Assembly (NCBI RefSeq): GCF_949769195.1
Contig: NZ_OX458333.1
Location: 558,001 to 622,000 of the forward strand
Source: Methylocaldum szegediense
Lineage (GTDB): Bacteria > Pseudomonadota > Gammaproteobacteria > Methylococcales > Methylococcaceae
Reading direction: 5' to 3'
Length of the DNA stretch: 64,000 bases
Under the pieces are notes generated by a model. The model ran no database searches, was not told where the DNA came from, and saw only the letters and a program-made list of their open reading frames with translations. The first letter of the stretch is position 1. Each line of letters opens with the position of its first letter. Shown here piece by piece: positions 55,179 through 64,000 of the stretch. The position numbers and the translations under genes are program-made.

Positions 55179-57041
55179 TTAAGAAATGAATCTTCGAGGT
55201 CTGAAGCTAATATCAGTCGTTGCATCGGAATGATCAAAACACATATCGAAATTGATTCGATTTGCGGCTTCCGGTGTTACTTTTCGATAACCGGGAAGAT
55301 TGGATAACCAACCTAAGGCAAATCTCATAAGCGGTAGGGGTATATGGATGATTTTGCATCTCGTTCCAAGATGCGCGGATATACGATTGACCATCTCCCT
55401 ATAGGTGAGAACTTCGCCGCCGCTCAGGTTGTAAGACTTGTTGAATGTCCTGGGATTGTCGACCGCATTGAGGCAGGCTAAGGCTAAATCTTCCGCGTGA
55501 ACAGGTTGACGTAGGCCATTTCCGGTTCCGACCAATGGAAAGAACCGGAATCGCTTGATGAACCGGGCGATGGTGGTGACGTTTCTATCCCTTCCCAAGC
55601 TGTAGACCATCGTGGGACGGAAAATCGTCCAGTCGATGTTCCGCTCAGTGCAAAACGATTGAAGATTTTCCTCAGCTTTCTTCAGATTGGCGACCATCTG
55701 GCGCTCTCGCTCGGAGCCGGAGTTCTCTTTGGTGAAGAGGCTGGTCGAGCTGAAGGCGAGGATGCGCTTAATATTGCCTTCGGCGAGACTGTTCAATAAA
55801 GGGGGCAAGGTCCATAAAGGGGCTAAATGGATCAATACATCGGCTCCGTAAGTCTCGGCCAATCCGCCGGTTCCGACATCTAGTTTGTGCCAAACAGTGT
55901 GTCGATGAGGTCTCAGTGTCGGCGGTTTTCGGCTGATGGCGTGGACTTCGAAGCCGGCTCGAACCAAGGCGGGCAGCAGGAAATCGCCGATCAAGCTGGT
56001 GGCTCCGGTGACGATGACCCGCCGGGTGGGAACAACATGCTCGGCGGATTCGGTCGAGTGGGGGTAGGCGCTCTTGGTAGACGATGGGCACGGCTTGTTA
56101 GTTGTTTTGGTTTCCACTGGGGGTTCATGGGTGGAGCTTGCCTGAGTCGGATCGATACCGTCGGCTTTCTTTTTCGAAAGGATCATGACACCAAGCGATT
56201 TTGTGAGATATCGAAGGACGATGCCCGCCATGACCAGCCACATAAGGCCGGCCGGATACTGGTGGCGGAAAAACTTTCTGTAAAAGCGGACCATTCCTTT
56301 ATGTTTGTAGTATTCGACCAGAGCCGGACGTGAGGCACTACAAACGCCGCCGACGTGTAGGATTTCGACGTCGGGTACGAAGAGTATCGGGAATCCGGCT
56401 TGTCGGAATCGCATGCACCAGTCCAAGTCCTCGCAGTGCATGAAATAGCCTTCGTCCAAAGGGCCGACTTTCTCCATGGCGCTGCGACGCACTAACATGA
56501 ACGCGCCGGAGATGGCCTCGATCTCGACCGGCCCGGCGGGCAGGGGAGCATCCGTCTGGATAAAGCTGTCCAGTTTTGGGTGGTACTTCGACAACTTGTC
56601 GAGATGGCTGAGCCGAACGAAAGTACGCCACGGTGTCGGTACGTTACGCCGGCAGCCCGCCTGTTCGCTGCCATCGGCGTTGCGGATCAGGCAGCCGGCC
56701 ATCCCTGCCTGCGGATGCTTTTCCATAACGGCCCGCATTTTGGCAAGCGTATCAGGCCCAATAAGACAGTCCGGATTAAGGAACAGAATGTAATCGCCTT
56801 GCGCAAAGGGCAGGGCGATATTGTTTGCCTTGGCGAAGCCGAGATTCTCCTGGTTCTCGATTAGCCTTAAGCGTTGCTCGGTCGGGAAGTCTCGCCGCAA
56901 CTGATCGATGCTGTTGTCGGAAGATCGGTTGTCGACAACGATGACTTCCACCGGTTCGGTGGACGCGAGTACCGACCGCACGCATTCGGAAAGGAACTTG
57001 CCTGCATTGAAGTTAACGATGACAACGGATGTTTGCTTCAT
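55179..57041 (-). CDS. GT2 glycosyltransferase fused to an NAD(P)-dependent epimerase/dehydratase
   Basis: A protein of about 620 residues from ATG 57041. The N-terminal GT2 (about 1-270) has SVVIVNFNAG, VVDNRSSDNS, LFLNPDCLIG and YFMHCEDLDWCMRF. A hydrophobic segment follows (LMWLVMAGIVLRYL), then a Pro/Ser/Thr-rich linker. The C-terminal part (about 345-600) is an extended SDR: VIVTGATSLIGDFLLPAL, LIHLAPLW, FSSTSLF and FRPTMVYSLGRD. The usual Tyr-x3-Lys is not evident (NLKKAEENLQ follows the Ser), so dehydrogenase activity is uncertain. The fusion ties sugar modification to transfer at the membrane. Confidence 0.82.
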   Translation of the reverse strand: MKQTSVVIVNFNAGKFLSECVRSVLASTEPVEVIVVDNRSSDNSIDQLRRDFPTEQRLRLIENQENLGFAKANNIALPFAQGDYILFLNPDCLIGPDTLAKMRAVMEKHPQAGMAGCLIRNADGSEQAGCRRNVPTPWRTFVRLSHLDKLSKYHPKLDSFIQTDAPLPAGPVEIEAISGAFMLVRRSAMEKVGPLDEGYFMHCEDLDWCMRFRQAGFPILFVPDVEILHVGGVCSASRPALVEYYKHKGMVRFYRKFFRHQYPAGLMWLVMAGIVLRYLTKSLGVMILSKKKADGIDPTQASSTHEPPVETKTTNKPCPSSTKSAYPHSTESAEHVVPTRRVIVTGATSLIGDFLLPALVRAGFEVHAISRKPPTLRPHRHTVWHKLDVGTGGLAETYGADVLIHLAPLWTLPPLLNSLAEGNIKRILAFSSTSLFTKENSGSERERQMVANLKKAEENLQSFCTERNIDWTIFRPTMVYSLGRDRNVTTIARFIKRFRFFPLVGTGNGLRQPVHAEDLALACLNAVDNPRTFNKSYNLSGGEVLTYREMVNRISAHLGTRCKIIHIPLPLMRFALGWLSNLPGYRKVTPEAANRINFDMCFDHSDATTDISFRPRRFIS

Positions 57042-58225
57042 TGCGTCCAATTTTTGGCTAATCCTAAAGAAGACCGAAAACGATCCAACTTCGCTGCTTG
57101 AGGAAGCTCGGGGACGCTTCGCAGCGAGGCAAACAGCTTGGGTTAACACATAAGTGTTCACTCGACCCAATTACTTCACACTTTCGCTGCGCTGAACCGT
57201 AAGCGGTGCTCGGGTATGCACCCGTTTGCCGGGAGCGAACGGGAAGCTTCGAAGTACGGCCCGAAGGGCGAACCTCAGGGATAATGTGAGTAAAACGAAC
57301 TCGCCGTGCTACGCTGACCCATTTCGCGTGCGAGTTCCGGACAGCGTATCGCCGGTTTGCCCACTCAGCGCGTCGTGTCTCGCTCCACCGGCTTGTCCCG
57401 GCGACAGAGGGCGTAATCAAAGCTTGCTTAAGGTCACTTGCCCTCACATACAAGGTGTCGGCAAAGAAATGCCAGCTGACGAGCCATGTATCGAGGACGG
57501 TGCGGGTCATGCTGCATAATCCCTGTCCTGCATTTTTTGCGTCGTTGGTTGCATACCAGTTCGCTGACGGCCTGGTGCAAGATAAACGACGTTTAGCCTG
57601 CGACCAAAGCCAGGGATGGCTTTCGTCGATTGGAATGTGAGGCACGCCCTGAAGGGACCGCGTCGCTGTTAATCGTTTGTCCTGCTGATTCGTCTTACGT
57701 GCATTCATTCCAGAAAGGCACCCGGCGGTCAGGAATTGCGGACCCACAAGCCATGTGGGGCACGCACCGAACGCATTGTGTACTTGATACCTCACGTTAT
57801 AGGAACCGTCACCATGCAGGGTTTGAGCAACTCACGAAAGCCTTGGTCGAAAGTGACCAGGTGCAAATGTCGGCTTTGCGTTGCCGCGGCAATCCAGGTA
57901 TCCCGGACTGCATTGCCGCTCAATTTGTGTTGTGTGCACAATTGCTCGACCTTTGGTCATTCGTCGCTCAACGATGGTAAGCCCCAAGGGCGAATCCAGC
58001 ACGGCACGAAGAAAAGCCAAAGCCGCCACCGAGAGACGTGGTTCCACAAACCCCTTAGCCGCCAAAGCACTAGCGTCACTCAATAGGCAATTATCGATAT
58101 CTGGCGTCGTTCGCACGGCGTAATGCCGGTACGGATTTCTACATAACTTATCCTTAGCCGGTGTTCCACGCACTGAAGCTGGCGATCGAGATGAATCTAT
58201 CGCTGCGTTGGATTAGCCTTGCCGA
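57042..58225. other. 1.2-kb gap with one PIN-domain fragment
   Basis: No complete gene is seen. The stretch next to the GT2-epimerase gene has frames without ribosome sites. The only recognisable piece is the PIN fragment at 57792-57956, listed separately. Confidence 0.5.
57792..57956 (-). pseudogene. C-terminal fragment of a PIN-domain protein
   Basis: VEQLCTQHKLSGNAVRDTWI, AAATQSRHLHLVTFDQGF and a normal stop match the end of a VapC-type PIN domain. The frame is closed by a stop right upstream, and no start or N-terminal half is visible. Confidence 0.55.
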
Positions 58226-59593
58226 TCAGCCCCGCCGCAACGCGTCTTCGACCTTCTTGTGAATTCCGCCGAAGCTGCCGTTGCTCATGAAAACCAGGTG
58301 ATCGCCAGGGCGGGCGTCCTTCGCCAACAGTTCCACGATGGAATCCAGCGAACGACAGACAGTGACGCTTTCGGCGCCCTTGATCGCCTGTTCGGCATCC
58401 CAACCGAGATCGTCCGGCTGGAAAATGATGGACTTGTCGGCGGCTTTCAGCGAATCGGCGATTGTGTCGGCGTGAACGCCCATGCGCATGGTATTCGATC
58501 GCGGTTCGAGCACGGCGATGATGCGGGCGCTGTTGACACGCGCGCGTAGACCTTGGAGTGTCGTGGCGATTGCGGTGGGATGATGGGCGAAGTCGTCGTA
58601 CAGCGTGATTCCGTCGATGCAGGCGAGTACTTCCAGCCGTCGTTTGACGTTCTTGAACGAGCTCAATGCGGCTGCGGCTTCCTCAGGGCTGACGCCGGCG
58701 TGGTGGGCCGCGGCAATGGCCGAAAGGGCATTCATGACGTTGTGGCGGCCGGTCAAGCCCCACTCCACGATACCGCTAGGCTGCCCCCGGTGGAAAAGCT
58801 GAAAACGGCCACCGTCGGGTGTCAGTATTTCGGCGCGCCACACGGCGTTTTCAGAGGTTTCCTCGAGCGTCGTTTTCTCGACCGGAGTCCAGCAGCCCAT
58901 TCGCAGCACTTCGGTCAAAGTCTCGTCGGTCTCGGGCGCTATAACGAGACCGTTTCCCGGTATGCTGCGTACCAAATGATGAAATTGCCGTTGGATTGCG
59001 GCCAGGTCGGGAAAAATATCGGCGTGGTCGAATTCCAGGTTATTGAGGATCGCGGTGCGCGGTCGGTAATGGACGAACTTGGATCGCTTGTCGAAGAAAG
59101 CAGTGTCGTATTCGTCCGCCTCGACGACGAAAAACCGACCGTCGCCCAGTCGAGCCGACACGCCGAAATTGAGCGGAACACCGCCGACCAGAAACCCGGG
59201 CTTCAGCCCTGCACTTTCCAGAATCCAGGCGAGCATGCTCGATGTGGTGGTCTTGCCGTGCGTCCCAGCCACAGCCAGTACCCAGGTGTTCTTTAGCACA
59301 TAGCAATAAAGCCACTGCGGCCCGGAAGTATAAGCGAGCCCACGGTTGAGCACTGCTTCGATTTCCGGATTGCCACGGGAAATGGCATTACCCACGACGA
59401 CCAGGTCAGGCGCCGGATCCAAATTAGCCGGGCTATAGCCTTTCATGAGCGCAATCCCTTGCTCCTCAAGCTGGGTGCTCATGGGGGGGTAAACGTTCTG
59501 ATCCGAGCCGGTGACGTGATGGCCCATTTGTTTGGCCATGATCGCCAAACCACCCATGAATGTTCCGCAGATGCCCAAAATATGAATGTGCAC
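58226..59593 (-). CDS. mpl: murein tripeptide ligase Mpl
   Basis: Mpl joins UDP-N-acetylmuramate to the recycled L-Ala-gamma-D-Glu-meso-DAP tripeptide using ATP, in peptidoglycan recycling. The 455-residue protein has the N-terminal HILGICGTFMGGLA, the ATP loop VAGTHGKTTTSSML, FFVVEADEYDTAFFDKRSKF (the DEYDTAFFDKRSKF block is typical of Mpl rather than MurC), ILNNLEFDHADIF and YDDFAHHPTAI. Complete and ordinary. It lies 28 bp downstream of the ankyrin gene and may be co-transcribed with it. Confidence 0.95.
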   Translation of the reverse strand: MHIHILGICGTFMGGLAIMAKQMGHHVTGSDQNVYPPMSTQLEEQGIALMKGYSPANLDPAPDLVVVGNAISRGNPEIEAVLNRGLAYTSGPQWLYCYVLKNTWVLAVAGTHGKTTTSSMLAWILESAGLKPGFLVGGVPLNFGVSARLGDGRFFVVEADEYDTAFFDKRSKFVHYRPRTAILNNLEFDHADIFPDLAAIQRQFHHLVRSIPGNGLVIAPETDETLTEVLRMGCWTPVEKTTLEETSENAVWRAEILTPDGGRFQLFHRGQPSGIVEWGLTGRHNVMNALSAIAAAHHAGVSPEEAAAALSSFKNVKRRLEVLACIDGITLYDDFAHHPTAIATTLQGLRARVNSARIIAVLEPRSNTMRMGVHADTIADSLKAADKSIIFQPDDLGWDAEQAIKGAESVTVCRSLDSIVELLAKDARPGDHLVFMSNGSFGGIHKKVEDALRRG

Positions 59594-59621
59594 GTTCCTG
59601 TCCTCTTAAGTTTCTGTCCGT

Positions 59622-60134
59622 TTAGTTCTTGACGTCGTCCGGATTCCTATTCGTAGTTATTCCGTTGTCCGCTGCGTTTTCGGACAGAGGCTTGACCGTT
59701 GCCGCCTGTTCCAGTAACGCCGCAATTCGCATATGTCCAGCTTTATTCGCTCGATCGACCGAGGTGAGGCCCGAGTGGTCCTTCGCGGAAACCTCCGCCC
59801 CACCGGCGATCAGCACCTTGACTGCTTCCTCGTAGCCTTGCGCGGCAGCCTCCATGAGGGCGGTCACGCCGCGTTGATCCGCCGCATTAGGATCCGCGCC
59901 GAAAGCCAGAAGCTTTCGGATGACCCGTACGTTACCCGAAAACGCGGCTGCTATGAGTGGCGTTCGGCCGGCTCCGTTCCTGCCGTTCACGTCTGCCCCC
60001 TGCGCAAGCAGCGAATCCAGCCGTTCCACTTGGCCGGCGGCGGCTACCGCGAACAAGGCGTGATTGATGTCTTCCGCTCGCGGATCGGCTACCGACGCAA
60101 GCAGGGCGAGGGCGAACATGGCTTTTTTTAACAT
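59622..60134 (-). CDS. secreted ankyrin-repeat protein
   Basis: A 170-residue protein from ATG 60134 with a signal peptide (KKAMFALALLASVADPRA). Three to four ankyrin repeats follow: LFAVAAAGQVERLDSLLAQGA, TPLIAAAFSGNVRVIRKLLA, TALMEAAAQGYEEAVKVLIA and a partial fourth. The tail is Asn/Asp-rich. It probably acts in the periplasm as a binding protein. The longer frame upstream lacks a ribosome site. Confidence 0.8.
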   Translation of the reverse strand: MLKKAMFALALLASVADPRAEDINHALFAVAAAGQVERLDSLLAQGADVNGRNGAGRTPLIAAAFSGNVRVIRKLLAFGADPNAADQRGVTALMEAAAQGYEEAVKVLIAGGAEVSAKDHSGLTSVDRANKAGHMRIAALLEQAATVKPLSENAADNGITTNRNPDDVKN

Positions 60135-60339
60135 ATCGGAAACTTGTTCAGGCAAAAAGCATGACTGATGCAGGTGCGTACCCGATGAGATCAACTGAAT
60201 GCATCCGCGGAAGTGTTCCACCGGATGTGCGCCTGGCGCTGGCGATCGGGCACGTTGAACGATACCTAGGATGCTCGAAGCACGCTCTTCTGTTTAAACT
60301 ATCGGCAAAAAACACTTGTCCGCAACCATTAATCAAACT

Positions 60340-60717
60340 ATGAACAACAAGTATCGAATCGATATCGACGCAGTCAGCGACTATCTGGAAGCGGAGTCCT
60401 CCCCGGAGACGAACCGCTATGTGTTCGCGTATACGATCACCATACGCAATGTAGGCCAGGTGGCTGCGAAATTGTTGTCCCGCCATTGGATCATCACCGA
60501 CGCGCACGGAAAGGTACAGGAAGTCCGCGGCGAAGGAGTAGTAGGGGAACAGCCCCATCTTCTGCCGGGCGAGTCTTTCCGTTATACCAGTGCCGCTATG
60601 ATCGAAACGCCGGTGGGCACCATGCGCGGCGAATACCAGATGGTTGCCGATGACGGCGAGCATTTCGACGCCGAGATTCCGTTGTTCACCCTGGCCATTC
60701 CCAGAACCTTGCATTAA
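60340..60717 (+). CDS. apaG: ApaG-family protein
   Basis: A 125-residue protein with the fibronectin-like ApaG fold: RYVFAYTITIRNVG, HWIITDAHGKVQEVRGEGVVGEQP and LLPGESFRYTSAAMIETPVGTM. ATG 60340 is the usual start; a TTG at 60316 is in frame but less likely. Its role is not settled in the family. It sits 3 bp before apaH, as in other Gammaproteobacteria. Confidence 0.93.
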   Translation: MNNKYRIDIDAVSDYLEAESSPETNRYVFAYTITIRNVGQVAAKLLSRHWIITDAHGKVQEVRGEGVVGEQPHLLPGESFRYTSAAMIETPVGTMRGEYQMVADDGEHFDAEIPLFTLAIPRTLH

Positions 60718-60720
60718 GCG

Positions 60721-61548
60721 ATGGCGATCTACGCGATCGGCGACGTACAAGGCTGCTTCGCCGAGCTTCGGCATCTCCTCAATCGGATTCGCTTCGATCC
60801 GACCCAAGACCGGCTTTGGTTCACGGGGGATTTGGTTAACCGCGGTCCGCAATCTCTGGAAACCTTGAGGTTTATCCGGTCCTTGGGCGACGCGGCCGTC
60901 ACCGTGCTGGGCAATCACGACTTGCATCTTCTTGCCGTGGCGTACGGTGTGTCGAGGACAAAGCGCAAAGATACCTTCGCCGATGTCCTTACCGCTCCCG
61001 ATCGGGACAGCCTCGTCGACTGGTTGCGTCATCGTCCGTTGTTGTATCGGGAGGGGACATTTTACCTGATCCATGCCGGTTTACCGCCTCAGTGGAGTAC
61101 GGAAGATGCCGAGCGCCATGCCAAGGAGGTGGAGAGCTGTTTGCAGGGCGACGATTTCATCGAGCTGTTCCGGCATATGTATGGCGATCAGCCTGATCTG
61201 TGGACCGAGAGTTTGAAAGGCTGGGACCGGCTGCGTTTCATCACCAATAGTTTCACCCGCTTACGGTACTGCGATCGGTACGGGCGAACCGATTTTGAGG
61301 AGAAGGGCGCGCCTGGGACGCAACCGCCACATCTCATGCCGTGGTTCAAGGTGCCGGGGAGGAAGAGCGCCGGGGCGGAGATCGTTTTCGGCCACTGGTC
61401 CACGCTAGGGTTTTATGTGGGCGACGGCGTTTACGGGATCGATACCGGCTGCCTGTGGGGGGGCGAATTGACAGCGCTTCGACTCGACGGGGAAAAGCGG
61501 CGCTTCTGCGTCTCTTGCCGAGAAGGCGGCTATATGAGTCCTTTTTGA
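60721..61548 (+). CDS. apaH: symmetrical diadenosine tetraphosphatase ApaH
   Basis: ApaH splits Ap4A into two ADP and also removes Np4-caps from RNA. The 275-residue protein shows the phosphoesterase motifs GDVQGCF, GDLVNRGP, LGNHDLH and the C-terminal FGHWSTLG followed by YGIDTGCLWGGELTAL. Length and motifs are normal. It probably forms an operon with apaG. Confidence 0.95.
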   Translation: MAIYAIGDVQGCFAELRHLLNRIRFDPTQDRLWFTGDLVNRGPQSLETLRFIRSLGDAAVTVLGNHDLHLLAVAYGVSRTKRKDTFADVLTAPDRDSLVDWLRHRPLLYREGTFYLIHAGLPPQWSTEDAERHAKEVESCLQGDDFIELFRHMYGDQPDLWTESLKGWDRLRFITNSFTRLRYCDRYGRTDFEEKGAPGTQPPHLMPWFKVPGRKSAGAEIVFGHWSTLGFYVGDGVYGIDTGCLWGGELTALRLDGEKRRFCVSCREGGYMSPF

Positions 61549-61581
61549 ATTCGGCGCGACCGGGCGGTTTGTTCTTGTTTT

Positions 61582-62697
61582 ATGGCTGTAGCCAAACGTT
61601 CGGACTTAACGGATAAGGACATCGTTTCGATCGCGTCAGGGAGACTAACCATCGACAGAGTTCTGCGCTTCATCACGCTCGGCCTTTTTTTGACCGTACT
61701 CGTGTTCTTGATCTTTCGGGTCATGAGCGCATTCCTCGAGCCTATCGGCTGGGCGGTGATTCTGGTTTACGCCACCTGGCCTGTCCACGTTCGGCTGAGC
61801 GGCTGGCTGGAAGGACGCAACGCCCTGAGCGCGCTCATCATGACACTGCTCTTCGGGACCTTGCTGGTCATCCCGTTCATCGCATTGACCGTAGTTCTTC
61901 AAGCCGAGATCGTCGAGTTTTTTCTGCGTCTTCCTGCTTGGCTGGAACAGAAGCCGGAGTTACCGGGATGGTTAAGCAATGTTCCTGTTCTCGGTGCTGA
62001 GCTTCAGTTCATATTTGATCAGTTCGAGGACTTGCAGGGATTGATGCGCCGATATCTGCTGCCCTGGCTGAGTCGAGTTTCGGGGCGGGTCGTCGGTATG
62101 TTGGAAGGCGTAGGGTACTTGGGGGCGAAGCTCTTCTTCACCGTCTTCTTGATGTTTTTCGTCTACCGCGATGGACACCGGCTGATTTACGAGGTGCGCC
62201 AGGGCTTGCGGCTCGCTCTGGGCGAACGGGCCGACGAGTACCTTTCCACGACTGAAGTTACGGTGAAGGCGGTGGTTTACGGCATCGTGCTGACCGCCAT
62301 CGCCCAAGGTGTCATGGCCGGGATCGGGTATTGGATCGTCGGCATCAGGGCGCCCGTGATGCTCGCCGCATTCACCACGTTTTTCGCGTTGATCCCGTTC
62401 GGCACGGTGGCGGTTTGGGTTTCCGCAAGCGTGTGGCTGCTCCTAAACGGAGATTATTGGGCTGGAGTCGTATTGTTTCTCTGGGGAGCCTTGGTCGTAA
62501 GTTGGATCGACAACTTGATCCGCCCCCTCGTGATCAGCCGCACCACGCAGATTCCGTTCGTGATCGTGATGTTCGGGGTGTTGGGCGGTTTGGCCAGCTT
62601 CGGCTTCATAGGTTTGTTCGTTGGGCCCGTGATTCTGGCCGTCGGCATGGCCGTATGGCACGAATGGCTGGAGTCGGCACCGCCTTATCGTCCTTGA
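61582..62697 (+). CDS. AI-2E family transporter (PerM/YdiK type)
   Basis: A 371-residue membrane protein with about eight hydrophobic segments in the usual pattern: two at the N terminus (residues about 28-70), a long amphipathic middle, and a C-terminal block with FFALIPFGTVAVWV, VVSWIDNLIRPLVIS and VMFGVLGGLASFGFIGLFVGPVILA, the family signature. Substrates of this family are mostly unknown; some members exchange ions or release signals. It lies 33 bp downstream of apaH. Confidence 0.88.
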   Translation: MAVAKRSDLTDKDIVSIASGRLTIDRVLRFITLGLFLTVLVFLIFRVMSAFLEPIGWAVILVYATWPVHVRLSGWLEGRNALSALIMTLLFGTLLVIPFIALTVVLQAEIVEFFLRLPAWLEQKPELPGWLSNVPVLGAELQFIFDQFEDLQGLMRRYLLPWLSRVSGRVVGMLEGVGYLGAKLFFTVFLMFFVYRDGHRLIYEVRQGLRLALGERADEYLSTTEVTVKAVVYGIVLTAIAQGVMAGIGYWIVGIRAPVMLAAFTTFFALIPFGTVAVWVSASVWLLLNGDYWAGVVLFLWGALVVSWIDNLIRPLVISRTTQIPFVIVMFGVLGGLASFGFIGLFVGPVILAVGMAVWHEWLESAPPYRP

Positions 62698-62785
62698 ACG
62701 AAGCCTTCGAGCTACGGATCAGCCTCAATTCGGCAATCGGGAACAACGTGAAGGAAGCTCTGAGCACGTGGATTCCGTTAGTGCC

Positions 62786-62857
62786 CTTCGACGAGCTCAG
62801 GAGAGCGTTCGACAAGCTCACAACGAACGGAATCAATACCTTACCGTTCGTCGTGAG
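62786..62857. repeat. REP-like intergenic palindrome
   Basis: TTCGACGAGCTCA and TTCGACAAGCTCA form a tandem pair (62788-62800, 62808-62820). CTCACAACGAACGG (62817-62830) and CCGTTCGTCGTGAG (62844-62857) form a 14-bp inverted repeat with one mismatch. It sits between two convergent genes and may act as a bidirectional transcript end. Confidence 0.5.
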
Positions 62858-62936
62858 CCCTTCTCCCAGACGGATAAAGGAGTTTACGCACTCTCCTTCG
62901 GGTTTGTCGGCAAAGGAGTGCCGACTTACTTTGTGC

Positions 62937-63773
62937 CTACGCAAACAGTTGCTGCGCCTCCTCGACCTCGGCGGCGACGCCTTCGATTTCCAAGATCTCG
63001 ATTTCCGGCGTGAGTCCGAGCTTGGTGAATGCGGGGACGCGAGATAGATCGACCGAGGGTGCCGCTTTCGTGCCCATGACGCTTCCCAAGTAGGCGACCT
63101 GAACAAGGTCCACATAATCCGGCGTGGAACCATCTCTCTGGAAGTCTCTGTATTCCCAGGCAGCACGACTCATGCTGTCGGGGAGAGCCCAAGTTTCCAT
63201 GATGATTTTGCCGATCTGCGTATGCAGATTTTCCAAATGGTTTTCCAGGATTGCGTCGTCCTCCAGCAGTTCGGGAAACTTTTCCGCCAGCGTCAGAATG
63301 GGCAGCTTGCCGATTTGGTGAATGAGACCGGCAAGCATGGCCTGGTCCGGATCCAGGGGGCGGGTGCGCACTGCCAATGCTCGGCATACGGCGGCAACGG
63401 AGAGGCTATGTTGCCAGATCTCGTGGAAGCGGCTTTCCAACAGCAGGGAAGACGGTTTGAAGACCTGCTTCATCGCCAAGTTCATCACCACGTTCCGAAC
63501 AGTTCTATGACCGAGGCGGGTGATGGCGGCCCGAAGGGTTTCGATTTTTTGGCGGGTCCTGTAGAGCGGGCTGTTGGCGATTTGCAGGAGCCGTGCGGAT
63601 AGTGCTGGATCGGAAGAAATTGTTTCCGCGATTTCGGTATCCGAAGCGTTGTCCTTATTGATTGTCTGGCGGACTCTGAGGGCGACCTCCGGAATGGTGG
63701 GTAGCTGTAGTTTGTCGTTCTCGATCGCCGCTTTGATGTAATCGAGGAAAACTTGTTCGTTTCTTAGATCCAT
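62937..63773 (-). CDS. HDOD-domain signalling protein
   Basis: A 278-residue protein from ATG 63773. The HDOD core is clear: LPTIPEVALRVRQTINKDNA, ISSDPALSARLLQIANSPLY, ITRLGHRTVRNVVMNLAM, HSLSVAAVCRALAVR and AGLIHQIGKLPIL. The metal ligands of true HD phosphohydrolases are mostly replaced, as is usual for HDOD. Such proteins work in signal transduction. The reading frame upstream to 63986 overlaps ygfZ and is not coding. Confidence 0.88.
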   Translation of the reverse strand: MDLRNEQVFLDYIKAAIENDKLQLPTIPEVALRVRQTINKDNASDTEIAETISSDPALSARLLQIANSPLYRTRQKIETLRAAITRLGHRTVRNVVMNLAMKQVFKPSSLLLESRFHEIWQHSLSVAAVCRALAVRTRPLDPDQAMLAGLIHQIGKLPILTLAEKFPELLEDDAILENHLENLHTQIGKIIMETWALPDSMSRAAWEYRDFQRDGSTPDYVDLVQVAYLGSVMGTKAAPSVDLSRVPAFTKLGLTPEIEILEIEGVAAEVEEAQQLFA

Positions 63774-63798
63774 TGTGCAGAACCCTATACGCGTAACC

Positions 63799-64000
63799 TC
63801 ATGGGACCTCGAAAGTATAGGGTAATGCCAGAAACTCGACGGCGGGGCCGTCGGGCCGAAAGAGCCGGATATCGGAATCTTGGGTGCGCTCGAGAGGCAG
63901 GACTGCCAGCAACTGGAAGCCCCGCTCCTCTTCCGGTGCTGCGGCAACGACTTGCCCAAGCCGCTGGCCTTCGGCTTCGCCTGCACGATAGAGCGGATCG
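63799..64000 (-). CDS. 3' end of a ygfZ/GcvT-like folate-binding protein
   Basis: Only the last 66 residues are in the window. The pattern LYRAGEAEGQRLGQVV, FQLLAVLPLERTQD, DIRLFRPDGPAVEFLALPYT agrees with the C-terminal barrel of YgfZ-type proteins, which support iron-sulfur cluster repair. The gene continues beyond the window end. Confidence 0.6.
   Translation of the reverse strand, partial: DPLYRAGEAEGQRLGQVVAAAPEEERGFQLLAVLPLERTQDSDIRLFRPDGPAVEFLALPYTFEVP

Noticed and set aside
54901-55182. 93-codon plus-strand frame between wzm and the GT2-epimerase gene
   Set aside because: No ribosome site, no motif, opposite in direction to all neighbours.
57064-57795. 243-codon minus-strand frame upstream of the GT2-epimerase gene
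   Set aside because: Low-complexity, Arg/Ser/Trp-rich, no family resemblance and no ribosome site. Part of it overlaps the end of a decayed PIN gene.
60148-61074. 308-codon minus-strand frame opposite apaG and apaH
   Set aside because: Antisense to two well-supported genes and it crosses their boundary. No domain or ribosome site.

Overview
The window looks like a chromosomal segment of a gammaproteobacterial methanotroph (Methylococcaceae-like). The main reason is the divergent pair mtdA (NADP-dependent methylene-tetrahydromethanopterin/tetrahydrofolate dehydrogenase) and fchA (methenyl-tetrahydrofolate cyclohydrolase) at 2.4-4.1 kb. The rest of the core (ispG, mpl, apaG/apaH, an AI-2E family permease, an HDOD protein, the end of a ygfZ-like gene) is ordinary for Gammaproteobacteria.

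Layout. (1) 1-4.6 kb: core genes, then a tRNA cluster Pro-Arg-His-Lys behind a good sigma70-type promoter. (2) 4.5-16.2 kb: an 11.7-kb integrative element in the 3' end of tRNA-Lys, bounded by a 43-bp direct repeat. It carries a tyrosine integrase, an excisionase-like HTH protein, a RepA-like ATPase next to an iteron-like array, an SSB, an HK97-type major capsid protein, a long coiled-coil protein and a VapBC-like pair. I see no portal, terminase or tail gene, so it resembles a phage satellite or a reduced prophage. (3) 16.2-22.7 kb: tRNA-Thr and a gene graveyard (IS5, ParA-like and IS110 remnants), two secreted-protein genes (a CAP/PR-1 protein and a small unknown), and an intact IS21 element that truncates a Uma2-type gene. 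(4) 23-57 kb: a surface-polysaccharide locus, almost entirely on the minus strand. It has an ABC exporter (wzm/wzt), single-domain GT2 and GT4 glycosyltransferases, a GT2-epimerase fusion, sulfotransferase-like genes and pieces, and very large modular proteins that join a methyltransferase, a coiled coil, repeats, several GT2 domains, a DUF616 domain and GT4 domains. The locus has been rearranged by IS481 (three nearly identical 1065-bp copies plus one decayed copy), an IS5-like and an IS630-like element, and IS1/IS3 remnants. Several giant genes are split, frameshifted or partly duplicated. (5) 57-64 kb: return to core genes.

How the parts work together. The glycan locus probably builds a methylated, possibly sulfated, surface polymer that Wzm/Wzt exports by the ABC route. 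Two giant genes, A (37.5-42.7 kb) and B (46.0-49.1 kb), share an identical 5' cassette and then switch to unrelated catalytic modules. This suggests that variation here arises by swapping 3' modules behind a constant methyltransferase/coiled-coil front end. Three of the gene breaks can be undone on paper: removing the IS and one target-site copy restores the reading frame.
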